Source: Ancylobacter gelatini (GTDB lineage Bacteria > Pseudomonadota > Alphaproteobacteria > Rhizobiales > Xanthobacteraceae). Taken from it: a stretch of DNA of 64,000 nucleotides. Under the pieces are notes generated by a model. The model saw nothing but the letters and a program-made list of their open reading frames with translations. It did no database searches and was not told the origin of the DNA. How positions within the stretch are numbered: the stretch's first letter is position 1; every line of letters begins with the position of its first letter. Location: positions 186,001 to 250,000 of the forward strand of contig NZ_JAKVIL010000005.1 of assembly GCF_022601675.1 (NCBI RefSeq), given 5' to 3'. Position numbers and translations under genes: made by a program. Shown here piece by piece: positions 30,224-39,151 of this stretch.

Positions 30224-31171
30224 TCAGCGCCGTCCGCCGCTGCGGGGGTCGAAGAACTGGTCGAAAATGTCCTGGAACGGCTGCATTTTCGGGTCGGCGG
30301 AACGCGGACGGGGCTCCGCCTCGGGCTCGGACGGCGTCGTGCTCCCGCCAGCACCACCGCCGCCAAACATCCCGCCCAGCAGGTCCTCCAACGGATTGCC
30401 GCCGCCACTAGAGCGCGGCTGGCCGCCGCCCGCGCCGCCGGCCCCGCCACCGAGCATCCCGCCCAGCAGGTCCTCCAGTGGATTGCCGCTACCGCCAGAA
30501 CGCGGCTGACCGGCTCCGGCGCCCCCTGCCCCGCCGCCGAACATGCCGCCGAGAAGATCCTGCAATGGGTTCGAGCCGCCGCCCGGGCGCGGCTGGCCTC
30601 CGCCCGCGCCACCGCCGAACATGCCGCCCAGAAGGTCCTCCAGCGGGTTGCCACTGCCGCCGGAGCGGGGCTGGCCGGCTCCCGCGCCCCCGGCCCCGCC
30701 GCCGAACATGCCGCCGAGAAGATCCTGCAACGGGTTCGAGCCGCCGCCCGATGCCCCGCCGCCCTTCATCAGGCTGCCGAGGACGAGGCTGGCGATCACC
30801 GGCAGCATCTGCTTGATCAGGGCCGAGGAGAGGCCGCTGGTGGCGGCAGCCTGCGCGGCCACGGCGCGGCTGACATCGGGCGAGCCGAACATGGCGGCGA
30901 GCGCGTCATTGCCCTGCTCGCGCATCTGCGGCGAGAAACCGAAGCCGGTGTTCTCGGCCGCCTGCGCATAGGGATTGCGCGCCATGGTGCCGATAAGGCC
31001 GAGCATGCCGGCCTGGGTCTGGGCGCTGCGCTCCAGCCCGAGCTGGAACGCCGGCAGCACCGCGTCTACCGCCTGCTGCGCCTGTTCAGGCGAAATGCCG
31101 TAGATCCGCGCGAGATTGCCGGCCATCTGGCCGTCCTGCAGGCCGGCGAGCCGGTCGTTGATGTTGTTCAT
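30224..31171 (-). CDS. DUF937-like protein with five glycine-rich repeats
   Basis: This 315-residue protein has a helical N-terminal domain (about 1-140) resembling DUF937, with ARIYGISPEQAQQAVDAVLP and the hydrophobic QMLPVIASLVLGSLM. Then five copies of a 26-29-residue unit NPL(Q/E)DLLGGM(F/L)GGG-x follow at residues 146-277, and an acidic, proline-rich tail ends with PFQDIFDQFFDP. There is no signal peptide. GGGAGG lies ahead of the ATG. Alternating Q/E at the fourth position of the unit suggests duplication of pairs. Function unknown; the shape suggests self-assembly or protein binding. Confidence 0.7.
   Translation of the reverse strand: MNNINDRLAGLQDGQMAGNLARIYGISPEQAQQAVDAVLPAFQLGLERSAQTQAGMLGLIGTMARNPYAQAAENTGFGFSPQMREQGNDALAAMFGSPDVSRAVAAQAAATSGLSSALIKQMLPVIASLVLGSLMKGGGASGGGSNPLQDLLGGMFGGGAGGAGAGQPRSGGSGNPLEDLLGGMFGGGAGGGQPRPGGGSNPLQDLLGGMFGGGAGGAGAGQPRSGGSGNPLEDLLGGMLGGGAGGAGGGQPRSSGGGNPLEDLLGGMFGGGGAGGSTTPSEPEAEPRPRSADPKMQPFQDIFDQFFDPRSGGRR
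30341..30736 (-). repeat. Five tandem coding repeats (78-87 bp units)
   Basis: The units encode residues 146-174, 175-200, 201-229, 230-258 and the partial 259-277 of the DUF937-like protein. Units 1 and 3 are identical in protein; units 2, 4 and 5 carry Glu in place of Gln. Near identity at DNA level makes the array prone to expansion or loss by slippage or recombination and to misassembly in short reads. Confidence 0.85.
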
Positions 31172-31234
31172 GGCGTCCTCCCGGAACGTTCCTTTTCGGA
31201 ACCGGAGCCATCATACCCCCGTCCCGCGCCCGGA

Positions 31235-32698
31235 TCACGAGCCCAGCGCGCTGGCGTCCTCGCCCTTGGAAAAGGGCGGCAACTCACCGACTACCAGCGC
31301 CGGGGCGGGCGCCGGGGTGGATGCCGACGTCACGGCCCGGCGCTGCAGCCGCGCCACCACCGCGAAAGCGCTGATGAGCGCCGCCACGCCGAAAGCGACC
31401 GAGCCCAGGGCCTGGCCGGCGATCACGCCCTCGGCGCCGTACCAGCGGCCGCCGAGCCAGACGAAGGGAACGACGCCCAGCGTCGCCCGCGACCAGTTGA
31501 ACAGGGTCGAGAGCAGCGGCGCGCCGAGATTGTTGAAGGCGGCATTGGCGACGAACAGCGCGCCCATGAACACGAAGCTGCCGGCCGCGTAGAGGCAGAA
31601 GAACTCCACCAGCGCGACGCCCTCCGGCGACAGGCTGAACACGCCGGCGATCGGCCCGCGCGCCAGCGCCAGCGCCAGCCACATGGTAAGCACGAAGCCG
31701 AGCGTGAGCTTGAGACTGTCCAGGATCGACTGCCGCACCCGGTCGAAGCGCCGCGCACCCACATTCTGGCCGATCACCGGCCCGATCGCACCGGTGAGCG
31801 CGAAGAGTGGGCCGAACGCCACCGGGATCAACCGGCCGATCACCGCCCACGCCGCCACCGCGGCATCGCCATGGGGCGCCAGCGCATGGGTGATGTAGGC
31901 GTTGCCGGCGGGGGTCGCGATATTGGTCAGGATCGCCGGGATCGCGATGCCCGAGAGCGGCCGCACATCCTTGACGAAGCCGGAAACGCTGGGGCGCGCG
32001 GCAAGGTCGTGCACCCGCACCACCGCATAGAGCCCATAGGCCGCCATCACCACCCGCGCGAACACGGTGACGATGGCCGCGCCTTCCACGCCGAGCCCCA
32101 GGACGAGGATCAGCAGCGGGTCGAGCACAGCCGTCACCAGCCCGGCGCTCAGCGTCACCCACATCGAGCGGCGGGCATCGCCCACCGCGCGCAGCGTGCC
32201 GGACGCCGCCATGCCGATGCCGAGGAGCGGCGTCGAGGGCAGCACGATATTGAGAAACAGCGCCGCCACCTCCCGCGTCTGCCCGGTCGCGCCCAGCAGG
32301 GAGAGCATCGGCGTGACGAAGGGCATCAGCAGGGCGACGAGAAGGACGGTCGCGACCGTCATGTAGAGGAAGGCCGAGGTTGAAAGCCGCCGCGCCTCTT
32401 CGCGCCGGCCGGCGCCGATGGCGCGCGAGACCAGCGCGGAGCCCGCGATCATCACCCCGATGGCGACCGAGGTGGTGAAGAACATCGCGGTGCCGGCATA
32501 GCCGATGGCGGCGGCGAGTTCGGTCTCGCCGAGCAGGGAGATGTAGAACAGGTTCAACAGGTCGACGACGAACACCGCCACCAGCCCGACCGAACCGGCC
32601 GCCGTCATCACCGCGACATGGCGGAGGGTGGAGCCCTCGACGAAACGCGCCACGGGGGCGGCGGGTGCGGGAGCGGGCTTGTCGCTGTGCGTATCCAT
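31235..32698 (-). CDS. MATE family efflux transporter
   Basis: This 487-residue protein has twelve membrane helices in two similar halves. The first half begins near residue 25 (HVAVMTAAGSVGLVAVFVVD) and includes MIAGSALVSRAIGAGRREEA; the second includes GAIGPVIGQNVGARRFDRV, the equivalent conserved loop. MATE proteins export drugs or cationic compounds using Na+ or H+. The ATG at 32698 was chosen because the longer in-frame extension enters the promoter region of the divergent argB gene and is Arg-rich. The C-terminal tail is Pro/Ala-rich. Confidence 0.88.
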   Translation of the reverse strand: MDTHSDKPAPAPAAPVARFVEGSTLRHVAVMTAAGSVGLVAVFVVDLLNLFYISLLGETELAAAIGYAGTAMFFTTSVAIGVMIAGSALVSRAIGAGRREEARRLSTSAFLYMTVATVLLVALLMPFVTPMLSLLGATGQTREVAALFLNIVLPSTPLLGIGMAASGTLRAVGDARRSMWVTLSAGLVTAVLDPLLILVLGLGVEGAAIVTVFARVVMAAYGLYAVVRVHDLAARPSVSGFVKDVRPLSGIAIPAILTNIATPAGNAYITHALAPHGDAAVAAWAVIGRLIPVAFGPLFALTGAIGPVIGQNVGARRFDRVRQSILDSLKLTLGFVLTMWLALALARGPIAGVFSLSPEGVALVEFFCLYAAGSFVFMGALFVANAAFNNLGAPLLSTLFNWSRATLGVVPFVWLGGRWYGAEGVIAGQALGSVAFGVAALISAFAVVARLQRRAVTSASTPAPAPALVVGELPPFSKGEDASALGS

Positions 32699-32873
32699 CG
32701 GCGCTATATGGCATGCGCCCCCCGCCATCGGTAGGCGCAGCCGGGCAAGGCAGCCCTTGCGGCCGTGCCCTCGCCTACTTGCGCTACCTTTCGCGCATGA
32801 CAATTGAGAAGCGTCATGAAAATCGGCTAGAAGGGCGGCCACCTGAAGGTCCTCGCCGCGAACGGATTCCCTC

Positions 32874-33770
32874 ATGACCGCCGACATCACCGACGACCAC
32901 GCCAAGGCCCGCGTCCTGGTCCAGGCGCTGCCGCACATGCAGCGCTATGACGACGCCATCATCGTGGTGAAATATGGTGGCCACGCCATGGGCGACGAGC
33001 AGGTGGCGCGCGACTTCGCGCAGGATATCGTCCTGCTGGAACAGTCCGGCGTGAACCCGGTGGTGGTGCATGGCGGCGGGCCGCAGATCGGCGCCATGCT
33101 GGCCAAGCTCGGCATCAAGTCGGAATTCGCCGCGGGCCTGCGCATCACCGACAAGGCCACCGTCGAGATCGTCGAGATGGTGCTGGCCGGGTCGATCAAC
33201 AAATCGCTGGTCGGCTTCATCAACGGCGCCGGCGGCAAGGCACTCGGCCTGTCCGGCAAGGACGGCAACATGGTGTTCGCCACCAAGGCGACGCGCTCCG
33301 TGGTCGATCCCGATTCCAACATCGAGCGCGAGATCGACCTCGGATTCGTCGGCGAGCCGGCGCGGGTCGACACCACCGTGCTCGACCAGATCCTCGGCCG
33401 CGACCTGATCCCGGTCCTCGCCCCGCTCGCCACCGGCGAGGATGGCGGCACCTTCAACGTCAACGCGGACACGTTTGCGGGCGCCATTGCGGGCGCATTG
33501 GGGGCCAAGCGCCTGCTGCTGCTGACCGACGTGCCCGGCGTGCTCGACCGCGACAAGAACCTGATCAAGGATCTCACGATCACCGACGCCCGCCGGCTGA
33601 TCGCCGACGGCACCATTTCGGGCGGCATGATCCCGAAGGTGGAGACCTGCATCTACGCGCTGGAGCAGGGCGTGGAGGGCGTGGTGATCCTCGACGGCAA
33701 GGTGCCGCACGCGGTGTTGCTGGAGCTGCTGACCGACCACGGCGCCGGCACGTTGATCCGCAAGGGCTGA
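32874..33770 (+). CDS. argB: Acetylglutamate kinase
   Basis: ArgB phosphorylates N-acetylglutamate, the second step of arginine synthesis. The 298-residue enzyme has [13 protein letters not shown] near residue 27 (ATP lysine), [17 protein letters not shown] (substrate loop), [18 protein letters not shown] and [10 protein letters not shown]. The N-terminal extension of about 25 residues is typical of arginine-inhibited hexameric forms, so feedback inhibition is likely. It is followed by a perfect GC hairpin at 33787-33810. Confidence 0.96.
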   Translation: MTADITDDHAKARVLVQALPHMQRYDDAIIVVKYGGHAMGDEQVARDFAQDIVLLEQSGVNPVVVHGGGPQIGAMLAKLGIKSEFAAGLRITDKATVEIVEMVLAGSINKSLVGFINGAGGKALGLSGKDGNMVFATKATRSVVDPDSNIEREIDLGFVGEPARVDTTVLDQILGRDLIPVLAPLATGEDGGTFNVNADTFAGAIAGALGAKRLLLLTDVPGVLDRDKNLIKDLTITDARRLIADGTISGGMIPKVETCIYALEQGVEGVVILDGKVPHAVLLELLTDHGAGTLIRKG

Positions 33771-33786
33771 GCCGGAAACGGCGTTC

Positions 33787-33810
33787 CCCCCTCTCCCCGC
33801 GGAGAGGGGG
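33787..33810. terminator. GC hairpin after argB
   Basis: A perfect 10-bp stem (CCCCCTCTCC with GGAGAGGGGG, 4-base loop) stands 16 bp after the argB stop. There is no T tract. Elements of this form are frequent between genes in Hyphomicrobiales, so it may be a dispersed palindrome, a terminator, or both. Confidence 0.5.
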
Positions 33811-33893
33811 CCAGCGACCGCCTGTGGCAAGCGCATTCAGGAGATCCCGCCGTGCCCCCTGACGCCCGGCCGGGATTGCGCTAGAACAGCGCC

Positions 33894-34682
33894 ATGTCCA
33901 GAATCCCGACGTCCCGCTCGCCCGCCCCCAGTTCTCCCGCGCCCGTCCGCATCGACCCGCTCGACTTCTCCCATGTCGAGACCTGGGTGTTCGACCTCGA
34001 CAACACGCTCTATCCGCCCGGGCTCGACCTGTGGCGGCAGATCGACATGAACATGCGCGGCTATATCGCGAACTATCTCGGCCTCTCGCTCGACGAAGCC
34101 TTCGCGCTGCAAAAGGGCTATTATCGCAAATACGGCACCTCGCTGCGCGGGCTGATGATCGAGCACGGCATGGACCCGGACGATTTCCTCGCGGCCGCCC
34201 ACAAGATCGACCTTGCCAGCCTGGACGCGGCGCCCGATCTCGGCCTCGCGCTCGGCGACCTGCCGGGGCGCAAGCTGGTCTATACCAATGGCTCGCGCGC
34301 CCATGCCGAGCAGGTGCTGGGCAAGCTCGGCATTTCCGAGCATTTCGCCGACGTGCACGACATCGTGGCCGCCGAGTTCCACCCCAAGCCGCAGGAGCCG
34401 GCCTATCGCCGCTTCCTCGACATGTTCGAGGTCGACCCCACGCGTTCCGCGATGTTCGAGGACCTCGCGCGCAACCTCGAAGTGCCGGCCATGCTCGGCA
34501 TGAAGACCGTGCTGGTGGTGCCGCCCGCGCTCGACGTCTTTCCCGCCGGGCACCAGAGCGTGACCGGCGACCCGAAGACCCGCGAGGATTGGGAGAATGA
34601 GGGATTCGACGCCGCCCATGTCGACCATGTGACCGACGATCTGACCGGCTTTCTCACCGCCCTGCGCGCTCCGGCGCGATGA
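33894..34682 (+). CDS. HAD-family pyrimidine 5'-nucleotidase
   Basis: This 262-residue hydrolase has the HAD motif I sequence VFDLDNTLYPPG near residue 31 (nucleophile Asp and acid/base Asp), motif II KLVYTNGSRAHAEQV, and motif III/IV with HPKPQEPAYRRF and SAMFEDLARNLEV. The order and the LDNTLYP form match Sdt1/PpnN-like pyrimidine 5'-nucleotidases that remove phosphate from UMP or CMP. The N-terminal 20 residues are Ser/Pro-rich and probably disordered. It precedes dapD by 75 bp on the same strand. Confidence 0.87.
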   Translation: MSRIPTSRSPAPSSPAPVRIDPLDFSHVETWVFDLDNTLYPPGLDLWRQIDMNMRGYIANYLGLSLDEAFALQKGYYRKYGTSLRGLMIEHGMDPDDFLAAAHKIDLASLDAAPDLGLALGDLPGRKLVYTNGSRAHAEQVLGKLGISEHFADVHDIVAAEFHPKPQEPAYRRFLDMFEVDPTRSAMFEDLARNLEVPAMLGMKTVLVVPPALDVFPAGHQSVTGDPKTREDWENEGFDAAHVDHVTDDLTGFLTALRAPAR

Positions 34683-34757
34683 AGCCGCGATGAGCCGTTG
34701 ACAGACGCCGCGCGGGTCGGGACAAGACGCGGCGCCAGCCAAGAGAGGAAGAAGCCA

Positions 34758-35609
34758 ATGTCCGTGCAGTCGAGCCAGCTCAAGACCGTCATCGAGGAAG
34801 CGTTCGAGCAGCGCGGCGGCATCGGCTTCGAGACCAAGGGCGAGATCCGCGACGCCGTGAACGAGGCGCTGGCGCTTCTCGACGCCGGCAAGGCGCGGGT
34901 GGCCGAGCAGGATTCGGAAGGCAACTGGACCGTCAACCAGTGGCTGAAGAAGGCGGTGCTGCTGTCGTTCCGCCTCAACGACATGACCGCGATTCCCGGC
35001 GGCCCCGGCGGGGCGCACTGGTGGGACAAGGTGCCCTCCAAGTTCGCCGGCTGGGGTGAGGACGAATATCGCGAGGCCGGCTTCCGCGCGGTGCCGGGCG
35101 CCATTGTGCGCCGCTCCGCCTATATCGCGCCGAATGTGGTGCTGATGCCGTCCTTCGTGAATCTGGGCGCCCGCGTCGACGAGGGCTCGATGGTCGACAC
35201 CTGGGCGACGGTGGGCAGCTGCGCCCAGATCGGCAAGCACGTGCACCTGTCCGGCGGCGTCGGTATCGGCGGCGTGCTGGAGCCGCTGCAGGCCGGTCCG
35301 GTGATCATCGAGGACAACTGCTTCATCGGCGCCCGCTCGGAAGTCGTCGAGGGCGTCATCGTCCGCAAGGGCTCGGTGCTCTCGATGGGCGTGTTCATTT
35401 CCGCCACCACCAAGATCGTCGATCGCGCCACCGGCGAGGTGTTCGTCGGCGAGGTGCCGGCCTATTCGGTGGTGGTGCCCGGCGCGCTGCCCGGCAAGCC
35501 GCTGCCCGACGGCACGCCCGGCCCCTCGCTCTATTGCGCGGTGATCGTGAAGCGCGTCGACGAGCAGACCCGCTCCAAGACCTCGATCAACGAGCTGCTG
35601 CGGGATTGA
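34758..35609 (+). CDS. dapD: 2,3,4,5-tetrahydropyridine-2,6-dicarboxylate N-succinyltransferase
   Basis: DapD succinylates tetrahydrodipicolinate in the succinylase branch of lysine and diaminopimelate synthesis. The 283-residue trimeric enzyme has an N-terminal helical part ([10 protein letters not shown]), the left-handed beta-helix with hexapeptide repeats ([52 protein letters not shown]) and the C-terminal [20 protein letters not shown]. The ATG at 34758 has GAGAGGAAG upstream. dapE follows after a gap carrying a palindromic repeat, so the two pathway steps are adjacent. Confidence 0.97.
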   Translation: MSVQSSQLKTVIEEAFEQRGGIGFETKGEIRDAVNEALALLDAGKARVAEQDSEGNWTVNQWLKKAVLLSFRLNDMTAIPGGPGGAHWWDKVPSKFAGWGEDEYREAGFRAVPGAIVRRSAYIAPNVVLMPSFVNLGARVDEGSMVDTWATVGSCAQIGKHVHLSGGVGIGGVLEPLQAGPVIIEDNCFIGARSEVVEGVIVRKGSVLSMGVFISATTKIVDRATGEVFVGEVPAYSVVVPGALPGKPLPDGTPGPSLYCAVIVKRVDEQTRSKTSINELLRD

Positions 35610-35655
35610 GTGCGACGCGGCCTCCGGTCGCCGGACGACGATCCTCTTGACCGTC

Positions 35656-35750
35656 ATCCCGGCCGGGGCGCAGCGTAGCGCCGGGATCGCGTACCGGCGC
35701 GGACGTCTACTTGCTTGCGATCCCGGATAACGGTTTCACCGTTTCCGGGA
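35656..35750. repeat. Palindromic intergenic repeat between dapD and dapE
   Basis: Two hairpins lie in tandem: ATCCCGGC at 35656 pairs with GCCGGGAT ending 35687, and TCCCGGA at 35721 pairs with TCCGGGA ending 35750, with a further inner pairing ACGGT/ACCGT. In addition CCGGGATCGC (35681-35690) and GCGATCCCGG (35717-35726) are a perfect 10-bp inverted repeat, so the whole unit can fold several ways. Sequences of the GTCATCCCGGCC type are dispersed repeats in Hyphomicrobiales genomes (recall). No second copy was seen in the window. Confidence 0.75.
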
Positions 35751-35771
35751 GGAGGGCCGGAGGAGCCAGCC

Positions 35772-36959
35772 ATGTCGATGAACGCGACGCCTAAAGCCGA
35801 TCCCGTCGACATTGCCCGCGCATTGATCCGCTGTCCTTCGGTCACTCCCGAGGAAGGCGGCGCGCTCGGCTATCTCGACGCGCGGCTCTCCAATGCCGGC
35901 TTTTCGGTGCACCGCGTGCGCCTCACCGCCCCCGGCACGCCGGACATCGAGAACCTCTATGCCCGCTTCGGCACGCTGGGGCCGAATTTCTGCTTCGCCG
36001 GCCATACCGATGTCGTGCCGCCGGGCGATGCCGCGCAGTGGCGCTTTCCCCCATTCGAGGGCGCGATCTGCGAGGGCATCCTCTATGGGCGCGGCGCGGT
36101 CGACATGAAGGGCGGCGTCGCCGCCAGCCTCGCCGCCGCGCTGGACTTCATTTCCGAGCGCGGCGACAGCATGCCGGGCTCGATCTCCTTCCTCATCACC
36201 GGCGACGAGGAAGGCCCGGCGATCAACGGCACCGAGAAGCTGCTGCGCTGGCTGGCCGACCGCGACGAGCGCATCGACCATTGCGTGCTGGGCGAGCCCA
36301 CCAGCCGGGCGAGGCTCGGCGACATGGTGAAGATCGGCCGGCGTGGCTCGCTCTCCGGCACCCTCACCGTGCACGGCAGGCAAGGCCATGTCGGCTATCC
36401 CCACCTCGCCGAGAACCCGATCCCCGGCATGGTGAAGCTGCTGGCCGCGCTCAAGGGCGAGCCGCTCGACGCCGGCACCGAACATTTCCAGGCCTCGAAC
36501 CTCGAAGTCGTGTCGGTCGATACCGGCAATCCGGCCTTCAACGTGATCCCGGCGCAGGTCGAGGCGCGGTTCAACATCCGCTTCAACGACATCTGGACAC
36601 CCGCGACCCTTCGCGAGGCGATCGAGCGACGGCTCGCGGCCGCCGCCGGCAACGAGGTGCGCTGGAGCGTCGCCTTTGAGGAGCGCTCCTCCGACAGCTT
36701 CCTCACCGCGCCGGGCGCCTTCGTCGACCTCGTTGTCGACGCCATCGCGCGCGAAACCGGCACCACGCCGGAGCTTTCGACCACCGGCGGCACCTCCGAC
36801 GCCCGCTTCATCAAGGATTACTGCCCCGTGATCGAGTTCGGCCTGGTCGGCACCTCGATGCATGGTGTCGACGAAGCCACCCCCGTCACCGAGCTTCAGG
36901 CGCTCGCGGGTGTGTATCGCGGCATTCTCGACCGCTATTTCGCAGCCTTCGGGCGCTGA
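35772..36959 (+). CDS. dapE: Succinyl-diaminopimelate desuccinylase
   Basis: DapE removes succinate from N-succinyl-LL-diaminopimelate, two enzymatic steps after DapD. The 395-residue di-zinc M20 enzyme shows [15 protein letters not shown] near residue 75, [16 protein letters not shown] (bridging Asp), [15 protein letters not shown] (catalytic Glu pair), [20 protein letters not shown] in the dimerisation domain, and [15 protein letters not shown] with GTSMHGVDE at the C-terminal metal site. GGAGG lies before the ATG at 35772. The Nudix gene follows after 6 bp. Confidence 0.96.
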   Translation: MSMNATPKADPVDIARALIRCPSVTPEEGGALGYLDARLSNAGFSVHRVRLTAPGTPDIENLYARFGTLGPNFCFAGHTDVVPPGDAAQWRFPPFEGAICEGILYGRGAVDMKGGVAASLAAALDFISERGDSMPGSISFLITGDEEGPAINGTEKLLRWLADRDERIDHCVLGEPTSRARLGDMVKIGRRGSLSGTLTVHGRQGHVGYPHLAENPIPGMVKLLAALKGEPLDAGTEHFQASNLEVVSVDTGNPAFNVIPAQVEARFNIRFNDIWTPATLREAIERRLAAAAGNEVRWSVAFEERSSDSFLTAPGAFVDLVVDAIARETGTTPELSTTGGTSDARFIKDYCPVIEFGLVGTSMHGVDEATPVTELQALAGVYRGILDRYFAAFGR

Positions 36960-36965
36960 GGCACC

Positions 36966-37406
36966 ATGAGCGACACTCCGGTTCCGCGTCCCGTCCTCGC
37001 CGTCAGCACCGCGATCTTCCGCCACGGCCGTGTGCTGCTCGCCCGGCGCGGCGCCGCCACCATGAACGGGCTGTGGAGCCTGCCCGGCGGACGTGTCGAG
37101 GCCGGCGAGACGCTGGAGGCCGCCGCGCGGCGCGAGGCGATGGAGGAGGTCGGCGTCGACTGCGCGCTGCTCGGTATTTCCGGCGCGCTGGACATCATCC
37201 GCCACGACGAGGCCGGCACCGTCACCACCCATTTCGTCGTCGTGTCCTATGCCGGGCGCTGGCTCGCCGGCGAACCCGCCATCGGCCCGGAAGCCAGCGA
37301 GGTCGGCTGGTTCGCGCCCGACGCGCTGCCAGCCGAGCACGAGACCACGCCCGGCCTCGCCGGCATCATCGCCAGCGCCCATCACCTCGTGACGGCGGGC
37401 ACTTGA
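36966..37406 (+). CDS. NUDIX hydrolase
   Basis: This 146-residue protein has a full Nudix box: GGRVEAGETLEAAARREAME followed by EVG (GX5EX7REUXEEXGU), near residues 40-62. It hydrolyses a nucleoside diphosphate linked to another group; the ADP-ribose or 8-oxo-dGTP type cannot be separated by eye. It starts 6 bp after dapE and is probably in the same transcript. Confidence 0.9.
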   Translation: MSDTPVPRPVLAVSTAIFRHGRVLLARRGAATMNGLWSLPGGRVEAGETLEAAARREAMEEVGVDCALLGISGALDIIRHDEAGTVTTHFVVVSYAGRWLAGEPAIGPEASEVGWFAPDALPAEHETTPGLAGIIASAHHLVTAGT

Positions 37407-37438
37407 CGGTGCGCGCCGGCTCGCGCACCACTCGGGCG

Positions 37439-37843
37439 ATGACGCGCCGCCCCCGCTCCCCCATCCCCATGTTGTTCGGCCTCGGCCTGTGCGCCCTGCT
37501 GGCGCTCCCGGCGGCGGCGCAGCAGAACAGTGGTGGCGTGCCCCCCTATGAGCCGGACCTGTTGAAGCTCTCGGAGATTCTCGGGGCCCTGCATTATATC
37601 CGCCCGCTCTGCGGGGCAGCCGAAGGCACGCGCTGGCGGGAGGAGATGCAGGAGATGCTGGATGCCGAGCAGCCCTCCGACACGCGGCGCGGCCAGTTGA
37701 TCGCGGCGTTCAATAACGGCTATGAGAGCTACCGGCAGGTCTACCATTCCTGCACCGCCTCGGCGCAGCTCGCATCGCAGAGGTATCTGGAAGCCGGCGC
37801 GAAGCTGTCCCGCGACATTGCAGCGCGCTACGGCAGCAATTAA
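37439..37843 (+). CDS. TIGR02301-like secreted protein
   Basis: This 134-residue protein starts with a signal peptide (IPMLFGLGLCALLALPAAAQ) with cleavage near AAAQQ. The mature part is helical, with DLLKLSEILGALHYIRPLCG, then a Trp/Arg segment, FNNGYESYRQVYHSCTASAQL and a C-terminal LSRDIAARYG. This agrees with the alphaproteobacterial TIGR02301 family as I recall it. Two Cys may form a disulfide. A GTG 30 bp upstream is an alternative start. Periplasmic; role unknown. Confidence 0.78.
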   Translation: MTRRPRSPIPMLFGLGLCALLALPAAAQQNSGGVPPYEPDLLKLSEILGALHYIRPLCGAAEGTRWREEMQEMLDAEQPSDTRRGQLIAAFNNGYESYRQVYHSCTASAQLASQRYLEAGAKLSRDIAARYGSN

Positions 37844-37973
37844 CCGGGTTACAACTGGTTTCAGCAAGCGGGCGCCGCCGCCATTAACCGTTCTTCAAAA
37901 CTTGGGCGGAACGGCCGGCGGACCGTGCTAATGTCGATTCGGGCGCGTCACTCGAACGCGCGGAGGTTACAGA

Positions 37974-38246
37974 TTGTCCCAGCTCCCCGATCCGCTCACG
38001 CTCGACGAAACCGCCGACCAGGCGCTTCAGGATGAGCGTCATGCCGCCCTCGCCTATCTCGACGAGGCGTGGAACGAAGCGGTCTATGACGGGCTTGACG
38101 AAGATTGCCTGGCGCAGGCCGCGCTGTTCACGGCGATACGCTCGCTGGTCGCGACCTATGGCGAGGAAGCCGCCGCCGGCTTCGCCGAGCGCCTGGCCGG
38201 CCGCATCCGCGGCGGTGAATACACGGTGCCGTTCAACCGTCAGTGA
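37974..38246 (+). CDS. Small conserved acidic protein
   Basis: This 90-residue soluble, acidic and helical protein (LAYLDEAWNEAVYDGLDEDC, ALFTAIRSLVATYGEEAAAGF) begins at TTG, chosen because GGAGG stands eight bases upstream and no better start exists. No domain is recognised. It resembles small hypothetical proteins of Hyphomicrobiales. It has its own upstream space of about 130 bp after the TIGR02301-like gene. Confidence 0.65.
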   Translation: MSQLPDPLTLDETADQALQDERHAALAYLDEAWNEAVYDGLDEDCLAQAALFTAIRSLVATYGEEAAAGFAERLAGRIRGGEYTVPFNRQ

Positions 38247-38258
38247 TCGCGGGCGGCC

Positions 38259-38348
38259 TCAGGGCCGCTCGATAACCCGAATGTCGGGGCCGGCAAGATC
38301 GGCCTCGATCATCACCCGCCAACCCGCGCGGGTGCAGAACGAGACCAT
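38259..38348 (-). CDS. Possible 29-residue small protein or gene remnant
   Basis: On the minus strand an ATG-initiated frame encodes 29 residues with protein-like composition (MVSFCTRAGWRVMIEADLAG, then PDIRVIERP). The frame is closed by a stop 48 bp upstream of the ATG, so it is either a microprotein or the last piece of a decayed gene. No clear ribosome site is visible. The remaining bases to 38616 hold no other convincing gene. Confidence 0.3.
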   Translation of the reverse strand: MVSFCTRAGWRVMIEADLAGPDIRVIERP

Positions 38349-38616
38349 GCCGCGCCCCACGGATGGGCGCCTGGCTGGCAGTCAGAAGACCGCACCCTAC
38401 GCCAGCACCGCACCGATGCCCCGTCTTGCCGCCGGCGCCACCCGGATGGGTGTGACCCGGAGGCGTGTGCATAGGGCCGCCAAGCCGTCATCCGCCAGAG
38501 ATGGTGCCAACCCCGCCGCGCACCGCGCCTCCCAGATCATCCATGCGGAACGATGGGACCGGCCGGTTCATCGCCGGCTGAAGCGACGCGGGCGACATCT
38601 GCCGCCAGCGCAACGC
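38349..38616. other. Gap without recognisable gene
   Basis: Frames in this stretch give Arg/Pro/Gly/His-rich translations without domain character. It may be the decayed upstream part of the minus-strand remnant. No repeats, tRNA or promoter elements were recognised. Confidence 0.4.
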
Positions 38617-38647
38617 AAAAAGCGCGGCGACCGATGTCACCGCGCTT
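38617..38647 (-). terminator. Rho-independent terminator of rpsU
   Basis: Read on the minus strand, an 11-bp stem with one G-T pair (AGCGCGGTGAC with GTCGCCGCGCT) is followed by TTTT. It lies about 50 bp after the rpsU stop. Confidence 0.85.
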
Positions 38648-38698
38648 CCCGCTAACCTGTTGAACCGGCCCCGAAGCGCCGGATCGATGAATGGCCGC

Positions 38699-38941
38699 TC
38701 AGCGGGCGCCGGGGCCCACGGGCTTCGGCTTCGAGGGCAGCAGGCCTTCGCGCTGAGCGCGCTTGCGAGCGAGCTTGCGGGCGCGGCGGACAGCCTCGGC
38801 CTCTTCGCGGGCGCGCTTCTCGGACGGCTTCTCGTAGTGGCCGCGGAGCTTCATCTCGCGGAAGATGCCTTCGCGCTGCATCTTCTTCTTGAGGGCCTTC
38901 AGGGCCTGATCGACATTGTTGTCCCGAACGAGAACCTGCAC
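38699..38941 (-). CDS. rpsU: 30S ribosomal protein bS21
   Basis: bS21 helps the small subunit engage mRNA near the Shine-Dalgarno contact. The 80-residue protein opens with [20 protein letters not shown], then [20 protein letters not shown], and ends with a basic tail rich in Arg and Lys. The start is GTG, with GAGGAA upstream. The length is normal for alphaproteobacteria, which carry an extended C-terminus. A terminator follows. Confidence 0.97.
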   Translation of the reverse strand: MQVLVRDNNVDQALKALKKKMQREGIFREMKLRGHYEKPSEKRAREEAEAVRRARKLARKRAQREGLLPSKPKPVGPGAR

Positions 38942-39151
38942 GGTTGTTCCTCTTCGTGCCTTCGCGGATCGCGATACGTGAATAAGTAAAGACCGGAACG
39001 GTCATCCCATCAGGACGAAGGGACGGCTCGGATGCCGATCAAGGTGTGCGCACATAGCAGAGGGCATCCGGCTTGTCCACATCGACAAGAGGGCCGTCGC
39101 CGGATTCCGCTGAAATACCAGAAATGCGGCGCGGAAGCCGCATGAGCGCGC

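Noticed and set aside
30341..30736. CRISPR array
   Set aside because: The repeats encode protein in frame, units touch without variable spacers, and no cas genes are present.
31235..32938. 567-residue MATE protein with an 80-residue leader
   Set aside because: The leader is Arg-rich, crosses the argB start region on the other strand and would hide the normal hydrophilic N-terminus; the ATG at 32698 is preferred.
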